A stretch of 64,000 nucleotides of DNA from Babylonia areolata. Its lineage: Eukaryota; Mollusca; Gastropoda; Neogastropoda; Buccinidae. Below, piece by piece: positions 1 to 64,000 of the stretch (within the stretch, counting starts at the first letter, position 1; every line of letters starts with the position of its first letter). Position numbers and translations under genes: made by a program. The stretch covers positions 5,436,588-5,500,587 of the forward strand of contig NC_134910.1 in NCBI RefSeq assembly GCF_041734735.1. The letters run 5' to 3'. The notes beneath the pieces were generated by a model that was given only the letters and a program-made list of their open reading frames with translations, searched no databases and was not told the DNA's origin.

Positions 1-501
1 ACATTATCCGGATGTGCCTTTTCAGTGGACTTGGCGTCGCACTGCTCGTTCCGATTCCCAAATGCACAGCAACACCCGGCTTCGGTAGATTTTGACCTTG
101 TAGAAAAAAAGGGACAAGATCAAGCTTGGGAGTTTTCTTGGCCGTTTTCACGGAGCTCTCTCTCTTACAAAATGAAGAATAATGACGTTTTAAACAATAA
201 ACAAAAAAGAAAGAAAAGCGGGCTGGGGGTGTTGTTTTTATCCTTTCCCCGTTATTCTTTCTTTTACACCCCTCTCCCCTGCCTCCTCCCTCCCACAAGC
301 ACCCTCCCCCGCCCCATCTCCTTTCCCTTACAATCACTGTGGAAGTCAGACGAAATGACCCTTCCCTCTATCTCATATCTACTTCCTCTCACCCCAGTTA
401 TGTGCAGTATAGGGGAGCACTGGTTCTGGAAAACCTACAAAAGTATGATGACGATGATCATGATCATGTTGATGGAATCATACTTTCCTTCTTTCCTTCA
501 G
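1..501. other. Intron or flank, no supported gene
   Basis: Contains a long open reading frame on the + strand (25-915), but it runs straight through the receptor exon in another frame and shows no domain. A pyrimidine-rich stretch at 245-330 gives it biased composition. I see no module exon here. Confidence 0.4.
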
Positions 502-56423
<55,922 letters not shown>

Positions 56424-56546
56424 TGATGATGATAACAGTGTCGCATCCCTCTGGCTGTCTCTGTCCATGGCTTTCTGTCACCTCTCCCTTTACCTCTCTG
56501 GAAACCCGAGCCGATCGGTAAAAATACTATGTATTCTCCTCTGACC

Positions 56547-56552
56547 AATAAA
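56547..56552 (+). promoter_or_regulatory. Polyadenylation signal AATAAA of the receptor gene
   Basis: A canonical AATAAA about 125 bases past the stop codon, followed at about 15-30 bases by a GT-rich stretch (ACATGTGTGTTGG). It gives a short 3' UTR and fits 56162-56423 being the last coding exon. Confidence 0.7.
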
Positions 56553-56569
56553 CATGTGTGTTGGAATTT

Positions 56570-57040
56570 AGAATTTATACTAATGATGATAATAATAATG
56601 ATACTACTACTACTGCTACTATTATATTTTTGTGTTAGCCTTTCAATCTGCTATTCTTTATATTCGAACTGGGTATTGTGACCATGGTTGCAGTACCTGA
56701 ATCTCTCAGATATTTGACAGTTGTCAACATCGAGTTCCGCCAGTCTGGAAAGGGGGGTGGGGGTTATAATGTTTTAATGTCACCTAGTTCACACAAACCA
56801 TAAGTTGGAAATAAACTTCGATTACTGCAGCAACCTTTGTGTCATTGTTAGTTCAAGTGCTTGCGTTTGTCAGCGTATTGTACAGCAGCGTTTGTGTCCC
56901 GCTTCCCCGGGAAGAGGTGGATGAGAGATTGGGTCAAGTGGAGAATGCACAAGTAGGTTGACTCGCCAGGATGATTCAAAGCAACTGAAGCCATGTTTTT
57001 CCATGTTGCATCTGTGCTTTGATGTCTCTAAATTTCTTAC
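56570..57040. other. Intergenic sequence after the receptor gene
   Basis: Downstream of the polyadenylation signal. Holds a short (ATGATA/ACT)n run at 56580-56625. No gene was seen. Confidence 0.5.
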
Positions 57041-57044
57041 CCAA

Positions 57045-57690
57045 ACGGATTTCAGAGCATTAAAGTAAGCGTTGATACTTGAACAAATTTCGGAGAATTA
57101 ATGTTCGTCTTAATACCAGATTTGTTTCCGATCATTAATGCTAGTCTTAATACTATTTGAATTTCAGATAATTGATGTAAGAATTAATGCCAGATCAGTT
57201 TTAGAGAATACGCGATCAATTTCAGAGCATCAGTGTTAGTTTCAATACCAGATCAATGTCAGAGCATTAATGCAGAAGAATTTCAGATCATTTATGTTAG
57301 AATTAATGCCTTATCAGTTTCAGAGCATTAATGTAAGTCCTAGTACTAGATCAAATTTCAGAGCATTAATGTTCGTCTTATTACCAGATGAATATCAGAG
57401 CATCAATGCAACTCTCAATACCAGTTGAATTTCAGATCATTAGTGTAAGAATCAATGCCAGATCACTTTCAGAGCATAAATATAAATCTTAATACCAGAT
57501 GACTGTCAGAGCATTAATGTTAGTCTTAATACCAGATCAGTGTCAGAGTCTTAATATTAGTCTTAATACCCGATCAATGTCAGAGCTTTAGTGTTAGTCT
57601 TAATACCAGATCAATGCCAGAGCATTGGTGTCAGTCTTAATACCAGATCAATTTCGGAGCTTGGACGAAAGTCTTGATAACTGGTACCCC
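57045..57690. repeat. Diverged 37-bp tandem minisatellite, about 17 units
   Basis: Successive units resemble GATCAATGTCAGAGCATTAA plus TGTTAGTCTTAATACCA. Late units (57540-57660) are the most alike; early units carry more changes. The unit length is not a multiple of three and units contain stops, so it is not coding. Confidence 0.8.
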
Positions 57691-57889
57691 AAGTCGTGCC
57701 TCATCAATACTTTTCACACAATTGTTTCTTCTGCTAATTCTATATTGTTTCATGTTCCATGCAGACTTAAAAGATGATTTTCTGATTCATACCAATGATG
57801 CTGTCAGGCGGATTAGATAAAAACATACAGACATTGATCTGGGACAAAGTCAGATGTTTTCACATGATGCAATGGATGTTCATTAAAGA

Positions 57890-58290
57890 TGTCCCTGACC
57901 TACCTCCCATGGACTGAGAGGAACGAAATTTGGCACAGTTATTAGTCTTTCTATTCATCTCCCATCACTTTATGCAGCTGTGAACACCTTGCCTGTAGAA
58001 GTCTGCAGGTTGCGTGAAAAGCCACAAAATAAGCGTTTCATCGTCTGGGAAGTGCTTACCCTTCAAAAATAACCTCATGGTTGGAAAGAGATGGAAGTCA
58101 GATTGTGCGAGGTCTGGAGAGTAAGCACTGAAGAAAAGTCTTTTTTAGTAACACAGAGTTTAGGCAACTGCCATCAAAACATCTTTCATTTCGCCATATT
58201 CTCATAAACAAGAGGGGGCTCAACTCTGGCTCAGCTTGCTGCAATCGAGACAGAATATGTCATGCAGACGCAAATGTTCGCTGCTGAAGG
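57890..58290 (-). mobile_element. mariner-type DNA transposon remnant
   Basis: The - strand reads YSPDLAQSDFHLFPTMRLFL, then KGKHFPDDETLI and QPADFYRQGVHSCIK. YSPDLAPSDFHLFP and PADFYRQG are hallmarks of mariner transposases, and the final catalytic Asp of the DD34D triad is within PSD (here QSD). Only the C-terminal third is recognisable. No terminal repeats were found. Confidence 0.75.
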
Positions 58291-58528
58291 GGCAGTGTTT
58301 GTCAGGCACCTCAGAGCGTGACACTCTGTAAATATAATTGTTACTATCGGCAGCCAACTTTGTGTGATAAGGATTACATCACGAAGAGAGAACAGAACAG
58401 AATTTTAATCAGAAAGGCCAAAGCCCCATTAAAAGGGGTGTGAACATGAATCATATTTCGAAAAGCATAACATGCATGACACAATATCCCACATGAAAAA
58501 CAACAACAAATACGACAACATATCAGCA

Positions 58529-58541
58529 TCAAATGATCCAC
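58529..58541. repeat. 13-bp target site duplication (left copy)
   Basis: TCAAATGATCCAC, repeated exactly at 58827-58839, flanks the short RTE-like insertion. Confidence 0.85.
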
Positions 58542-58826
58542 CGTCACCGTCACCGTCACCGATCCCTCAGATTCCGAATCCTTTGGGGCGCCTTCGAAGC
58601 TTTGTCAACCACCTTTCTCCAGTCCTCGCGTCTCTCGGCCGCTCTCAGGGTGTCTCTCAGCTCCATACCTGTCCACTCTCGAATGTTGTCCTCCCATCTC
58701 TTCCTTTGTCTGCCTCGTCTTCTTCCTCCCCTCACTGTGCCTTGTAAGATTGTTTTAGCAAGACCAGAGGAGCCTGTGACATGACCAAACCACTTCAGTT
58801 TTCGTTGTCTGGCGAGTGTTTGACCT
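58542..58826 (-). mobile_element. RTE-like LINE, 285-bp 3' end
   Basis: The - strand reads RKLKWFGHVTGSSGLAKTIL, GRQRKRWEDNIREWTGMELR and ends APQRIRNLRDR then stop, like the end of the element at 3501-5763 (GHVTRSDGLAKT, KRWEDNTKEWTG). The 3' end is a GGTGAC repeat of about three units instead of poly(A). The coding part is open with no stop, which suggests a young insertion. Confidence 0.85.
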
Positions 58827-58839
58827 TCAAATGATCCAC
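58827..58839. repeat. 13-bp target site duplication (right copy)
   Basis: Exact repeat of 58529-58541. Confidence 0.85.
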
Positions 58840-59416
58840 ATGTCCAGCTAATTAAGAAATGAATGTAAGAAAATTTTCCAATCTTTACTTCACAGGCACA
58901 TCATATTTAGTCTAGGAAGATTTCAAAAAAATCTACCTCCTGTGCCAACAAATTCCTTTAAAATAAATGTCGCCTGTTTTGTGTTCTACAGACATCCCTT
59001 GGTCAGATCACATAAAGTTGACCAAAATTGACATGTGCTATTTTTGAAGCTGTTGAAAAATGCGAAAAAGCGCACAATAACGCAAATCTGAAAACGTTCC
59101 GTCAGCTACTTCCTATCACTGTAGTATGTAGGTTTTGTCATGTTTCACTTGACAGTCACACAGAAATAGCAAAAACAGGCTAAATGGGCCCTACTGCATA
59201 CATTTTGCAAAAATTAATGCCTCAAAAGCATAAATCCAACATTTTGTATGTAGCGTTTGACGTATTTGTCAGTAGACAATGCCTCATCAACACAGTTTCA
59301 CTGACCCATCAGTTTTGCAGAAATCGTATCAGTATGCATAAACATACTAAAACTTTACATACAAAACATACAAAATCACTGTTGGCTAAGAAGAATTACT
59401 GTGTCTCTACTTACAG
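58840..59416. other. Intergenic, 3' side of the PIN-CXC gene
   Basis: No element recognised. No AATAAA was found on the - strand here, so the 3' end of the PIN-CXC transcript is not placed. A GTAAGT follows the stop codon on the - strand, so a 3' UTR intron is possible. Confidence 0.4.
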
Positions 59417-60772
59417 TCAGTCTTCATCATCTGATGATACCTCGCCAATATAGGCAGTCTTGTTCACAGTGTTGGCGCAGCTCTCTCCTCGGCATTCTCC
59501 ACAACCAGACGTACACACAAGTCCATGTTTTCTGCATGAGCATCTTGCTGTTTGACATTCTGTCTTGCAGTTACATCGAATAACACTGAGGAGCTCATCA
59601 GGAGCAGCAGCAATGTCGGTGAGGACAGGTACCATAAGACCTTGTATAATCTCCCACCCCCAGTCCTTTGGATCCAGGTCAAATGATTGTTGCTCCAAGT
59701 GCATCCATTCTTGCACTTGGTAGTACGTTCTCAATGAATGGAACTTGGCTGCTGCTGATGTAGGTGGGAGCTTGCAGGGCTGAAAAGATGATGTGCAGGT
59801 GGAGACTTTCTGCATGTACTTGATGTACCGGAGGCTGTTCAGACAGTCTCTATCTTTGCCACCATAAAGCTCTACAAACGCTTTTTCTCCAGCTGCAATC
59901 AACTTTTCTGAGTCCCTGTCAGAAGTGGCACCGAACACATCTGCCTGCTGCTGGAAGATGGGCGAATCCATCAATTTCTTCAAAAGAATGGATTTTCCAA
60001 TACCATATAGACTGCTGTTTGCATCGCAGCCTCCAAAGGCGTGCGCAAAGAGAATTCGTCTGCACACTTCAGTTCCCAGCTCAGTCTTAACAGCTTGGAT
60101 GTTCCACACCTTTGCTGCCGATTTTGCTGTAGAGGATCTCACTGATGTGAAGAATATGGGATTGTGCTGTGTGGTGAGGTGGTACAGGAGGAGTATCAGC
60201 AAATCAGTGTCCTCACCCACTAGAACCACGTTTGCCGCCCTTGCCATGTCTAGCGCTGTCTTCACAATCAGCCTGTCAGCATCACCAGTTGCATGTGCGG
60301 TGTCAAACCCGTGTTGAGACAAACAGCAACTGAGAAGGTTGATGAACCGCTGTTTGTTGTTCTCATTTGCCAGAAAACGTTCTTTGGGTTCACAAAGCAA
60401 CATGTCACCATCAAAAGAAATGTCACATGCCACATCACCTCTGCTGCTTCTTCGCAAATGGGCTGCATCCTTTGTGTTTGGTCCACAGCTGTACCCATCA
60501 AAAACAACAGTTCCTTTGCCGAACAGTCGAATTAGAAAGTCTGTGTAGCTCTGAACAATCTGGTTATACGTTGAGCCACGACACCAGGTCAGAAGGTGCA
60601 GCAGGAAGCCACCATCAATAACATAGGAGACCTCATCTGGAAGAACAGCATTGACTTGTTTTGTGGTGGTCCAGATGTAACTTGCAAGTGCAGCCTTCTT
60701 TGCTTGTCTGGGCAGACCATCCGAATTGAAAAGTGATGCTGGTACACTGCACATTTCATAAGCAAAGGCCTC
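59417..60772 (-). CDS. PIN/FEN-like nuclease-fold protein with C-terminal CXC cluster, main exon
   Basis: An open frame of 451 residues on the - strand, ending YIGEVSSDDED and TGA. From its first Met (60754) it shows VIDGGFLLH (45-53), VVFDGY (83-88), ATGDADRLIV (155-164), VLVGEDTDLLILL (177-189) and FGGCDANSSLYGIGK (240-254). These acid-rich motifs in this order look like a PIN/FEN-type nuclease core (D47, D86, D158, D160, E181, D182, D184, D244). The end, CNCKTECQTARCSCRKHG (394-411) plus four more cysteines, resembles a tesmin/TSO1 CXC domain that binds zinc and DNA. In-frame codons before that Met read EAFAYE, so the exon likely begins at 60772 and joins 61890-61943 in phase 0. I recognise this layout as a widespread, uncharacterised invertebrate family; nuclease activity is inferred. 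Confidence 0.75.
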   Translation of the reverse strand, partial: EAFAYEMCSVPASLFNSDGLPRQAKKAALASYIWTTTKQVNAVLPDEVSYVIDGGFLLHLLTWCRGSTYNQIVQSYTDFLIRLFGKGTVVFDGYSCGPNTKDAAHLRRSSRGDVACDISFDGDMLLCEPKERFLANENNKQRFINLLSCCLSQHGFDTAHATGDADRLIVKTALDMARAANVVLVGEDTDLLILLLYHLTTQHNPIFFTSVRSSTAKSAAKVWNIQAVKTELGTEVCRRILFAHAFGGCDANSSLYGIGKSILLKKLMDSPIFQQQADVFGATSDRDSEKLIAAGEKAFVELYGGKDRDCLNSLRYIKYMQKVSTCTSSFQPCKLPPTSAAAKFHSLRTYYQVQEWMHLEQQSFDLDPKDWGWEIIQGLMVPVLTDIAAAPDELLSVIRCNCKTECQTARCSCRKHGLVCTSGCGECRGESCANTVNKTAYIGEVSSDDED

Positions 60773-60779
60773 CTCTAGA

Positions 60780-61885
60780 CAGTTGGGGGTGTTTTCAACA
60801 AATTATGCAGATCAGATCTGGAAACTCTGCAAACTCCTGCAAGACAAACGGAAACAACACTGAACTGGCAAAGAGATAAATAGATATGCAGATGAATGGA
60901 GAGAGAGAGAGAGGAAGAGAGGAGAGAGAGAGAGAGAGAGGGAGAGACAGACAGACAGACAGACAGACAGATAGCACACACATACACAGAGAGAGAGACA
61001 GACAGACAGACAGACAGCACAGAGGCTGCAACTGTTGCAGGACAATACCTGTACATACTTAATGTAAATTGTGATGGTTTTTGAGAAAATAATGAGTGAA
61101 AGCAAAAACAACAAACAAACAACAAAACAGAAAAAAACAAAAAACAAAAAAAAAACTCAACCAACCAACCAACCAAACAAACAAAAAAGCCATTTTGCAG
61201 AGTGAAACTGGGTAAAAGCAAAACCAGTAAATAAACAACAAAACTAGAAACAGAAACAAAAATGCCATTTTGCACAATACACAGACTGCACAACTGACTG
61301 AGCTTACCGAAAAATGGGTACTTCTACCATCACTACAAATTTGTTTAATTAATTAATTATTTAATTAGTGCACGCCTTTTTTCTGTTAAGATGACACCAC
61401 CACCCCTCCCCCCCAAAAAAAAACAAAAAACAAAACAAAAAAAACACACAAACAAACAAACAAGCAAGCAAACTTTATACTTGATGCAACAGGTATAACC
61501 CACGTTGTTTTCAAGGGACCAAGTTTCACAGGGAACGGACATTGACTAGACATGTTGAACTCACAACTCGCTGCCGAAGCAATGTGTGCGGTAAAATAAA
61601 AATCTAGCGTATGCAAGTGCATGTAACTAATAAGCACTGTATCTAGAAAGACATTAATTTGATCTCATTCCTATAAAGCAGCAACAGAGTTACAGCGGTA
61701 TACCCGTCTCCATGCATTTATTTGCCGCGGGACGTTTAACTAATTTTAATCATCAGTGGTAACAAATTCGCGATGATATAAGACTAGCGTCCACAAATAA
61801 TACGTGATTAATAAAAGTACATGACTTTTTATGTACACTGCAGAGGGGAAAAAAAAAAAAAAAAAGAACAATAGAGATCAGGTTC
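60780..61885. other. Putative intron of the PIN-CXC gene with GA/GACA repeats
   Basis: (GA)n and (GACA)n at 60896-61016, AAAC-rich low complexity at 61100-61290 and 61415-61470, and a short near-repeat in which GCCATTTTGCA appears at 61189 and again at 61263. No coding exon was seen. Confidence 0.5.
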
Positions 61886-61889
61886 TTAC

Positions 61890-61943
61890 CTCTGATGTGC
61901 TTGGGCCTGGCGCATTACACGCTGTGCTATCGGCGTCAGCCAT
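61890..61943 (-). CDS. First coding exon of the PIN-CXC gene (putative)
   Basis: On the - strand, ATG opens MADADSTACNAPGPSTSE and is followed directly by a strong GTAAGA donor, ending in phase 0. The next in-frame stretch that fits is 60772 downward, after a weak CTGTCTAGAG acceptor, giving a 469-residue protein. The intron would be about 1.1 kb. A better-looking acceptor near 60839 (TCTTGCAG) leads to stops in all three frames, so I prefer the weak one. Transcript data would settle this. Confidence 0.5.
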
Positions 61944-64000
61944 GTTGTTGTTGCGTGATGAAGGGTAAACATCGGGTGGCCTGAGAAAAACTGTCTCCCC
62001 AAACCCATAAACAAAAAGGCCGTTTTTTCGGGCTTATAGCATGATGCTTTCTAGATCAACTTTATTACATTTATGCAGTCACTATCTGAAGTGTCAAATG
62101 CACTTAACATGAATTTTAAAGGAATTATTTTGCACAGAGTTCAAACGCTTCCCAGACTAATTCGAAAACTGTCAACTGAAAACATAGTGTTATAATAATG
62201 CAATCTATCTTTTCTTAAGAGCCTTATAAATCACGAAGAGAGAACGGGGGAGAGAGAGATGGAAAAAAAACAAACGTTTGCTCAAAATTACAAAATAAAA
62301 ACAGACAGCTCAAGCGTCTATTTGGTTTGCTTTTATGAACGATAATAATTGAAATAAAAATACATCAAGCAATGAAACGTGACAGGGGGATCACAATTTG
62401 CAAAATGAGCGGTTTTCTTTACGAGGAAAACGTCTTTTGTCTTGTTTGTTTCAAAGAACGCCGAGCAGCTCTTTTTATAACATTGAAACACACTTCTAAG
62501 CAGGTCAGAGCCTGTGACTTTCATTTTCTGAAAAAAAAGAAGAAAAAAGGTAGGATAAACAGTGTGGTTCATTTTTCAATTGGCGGGGTGCCAAAGGCCC
62601 AAATATCAGGTGAATACTGCAAAGTGGAGTAAAAACATGGTCTGTTGTACACATGTACTGTGACTCTGTCGGAGCATATTTAGGTACAAAGACATATTGA
62701 GATTTTCCTCGTTCCGATTTTAATAGCTATGAAATTAGGTCACTCTTCACGCACTGGCCGCGTCACTGTCATTGCAGATCTAAATGTTGTATTTCCTTTA
62801 AAAATTACGCATGATTTTTTTGTTTGTTATATGATGTAATTTATTCGTTTCAGACACTTTGCTCCATGGAACTATCATTGGTCACAGTAAAACCAGATGA
62901 TCTTGACAGGTAAACTCGTTACTTAAATGGTTTGAAGGTACTCATTAAATTTGTAGCCAGAGACAATTGAATGAAAAATAAGGTGTTGCATACATGTATC
63001 ATGCTATCTGAGCATATTTTGGCACATAGACCTGTTAGCACTTTCTTCAATTGGCTAGTTTAGTCATGCAGTTAGGTCACTGTACACGCAGTGATTAAAT
63101 TACAGTGACTGCTGTTCCATACAGTGTGTTTGTTTATCACACTATGACCATTCAATCAAATACTGTGATACACTAGATCTGTATTAGCTATGTTCATAAG
63201 CAGTCTGATTACCTGGAATCTCATTGAATTCGTGTTATTTAAAGTATCAACCGCACGTCAGATGATTAATCAAAACTGTAATAAGGTCACAGCAAGATGT
63301 GGTGGCCTGGACCAGCAACTTCATTATCAGGCCTGGAAGGTATCTCTATTGTTTGAACAAGATATATTTGATTAGCTCATGGTAACTGGGTATAATCATG
63401 ATAGTGTAATTACCGAAACAGATATTTTATAATGTAAGAAATCCAGTGAGACAGTTCACAGTTCTCCCCATGTCAAATTATATTTGCTATGATAGCCTAC
63501 TAAAAAGCATAAAACTAAATGCCTGACTCACAGTTCCCAGGACTTTGACAACATATAAATCAGCTTTCATTCATCAACCACGGCGCTCTTCTTTCTTCCA
63601 GACAGTGCTCAAGTAACTGATTCGGCCTGTAAACGACTGACCCAACAACGTACTTCCATGTTCAGAAATATGACTGGCTGGCGCAATCTCATAACAAAAG
63701 TTACAAAAGTGACCATTCCATTTACATCACAGCACCAAAAAAGTAACAGCATGCTCGCATCTGTCATTAGGACACCAGGCCACATCACAGGACTTGTAAA
63801 GGAGGGCAGAAGCAGGGACATGTGGTTCTGAATCAGTGTTAAGGTGGGGTAATTGAGGGTTAGATTGTTCATCACTCTCACGAGACATCAAAGGGCAATG
63901 GAAAAGGAAGGATGTAGGCTAGGGGGATTGGGGGTAGGGGTGGGGGACGGGTTCATTAGATGAAAAGTAGGCCTATGCACTTTGCAGACAATGTTTGGAC
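61944..64000. other. Right end of window, no supported gene
   Basis: The first 100 bases or so hold the likely promoter and 5' UTR of the PIN-CXC gene. Further right there is a splice-flanked 56-nt open stretch (62854-62909) and a diverged duplication (62644-62780 and 62980-63118). Neither is enough to call a gene. Confidence 0.4.

Noticed and set aside
57045-57690. CRISPR-like array (37-bp repeats)
   Set aside because: Units are directly adjacent without unique spacers, are diverged, and the DNA is eukaryotic.
60839-60850. Strong TCTTGCAG acceptor for the PIN-CXC gene
   Set aside because: All three frames after it reach a stop before joining the conserved frame.

Overview
The window looks like intron-rich nuclear DNA of a marine mollusc, most likely a caenogastropod snail. 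This is inferred from three things: long introns filled with microsatellites, Tx1/L1-like, RTE-like and CR1-like LINEs of the kind common in mollusc genomes, and a tRNA-derived SINE with a CTGAAA tail that I recognise from such genomes. I cannot confirm the species. No bacterial operon, rRNA gene, CRISPR array or recognisable LTR element or virus copy was found.

Two host-type genes are supported. The first fills about 1-56.6 kb on the + strand. It is the 3' part of a gene for a single-pass membrane protein, with eleven exons from 502 to 56423. Seven exons each encode one small cysteine-rich EGF/EB-like module. They are followed by a 39-nt stalk exon, a transmembrane exon, a 25-nt exon and a last exon with an acidic tail containing four PSPGDE-type repeats. 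Exon phases are consistent throughout (phase 1 up to the transmembrane segment and the 25-nt exon, then phase 2), and all junctions are GT/AG. The second gene, on the - strand at about 59.4-61.9 kb, is a two-exon gene for a PIN/FEN-like nuclease-fold protein ending in a tesmin-like CXC cysteine cluster.

Almost everything else is mobile DNA, mostly lying in the introns of the first gene. From left to right: a C2H2-tailed LINE end (1.0 kb); an old Tx1-like LINE split by an RTE element with an 11-bp target duplication (2.7-6.0 kb); a C2H2-tailed APE LINE (6.1-7.7 kb); a 1.6-kb repeat (family R) with a tRNA-Glu-like unit (8.3-9.9 kb); a nearly complete Tx1-like LINE (12.6-17.4 kb); a LINE split by about 2.8 kb of sequence that includes another LINE (17.5-21.7 kb); a foldback element (22.7-23.0 kb); an almost intact APE LINE (24.2-28.3 kb); a degraded APE LINE containing a restriction-like-endonuclease LINE piece (28.9-31.3 kb); an ORF with a 2A ribosome-skipping motif (33.0-33.4 kb); head-to-head LINE pieces (33.5-36.8 kb); a second Tx1 copy hit by an R element and a SINE (37.7-41.1 kb); CR1 remnants; a piggyBac remnant (48.6-49.7 kb); a second full SINE (49.7-50.1 kb); and further R copies up to the last exon of the receptor gene.

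Downstream of the receptor gene lie a diverged 37-bp minisatellite (57.0-57.7 kb), a mariner remnant, and a 285-bp RTE end with a clean 13-bp target duplication and hexamer tail. The last 2 kb carry no gene I can support.
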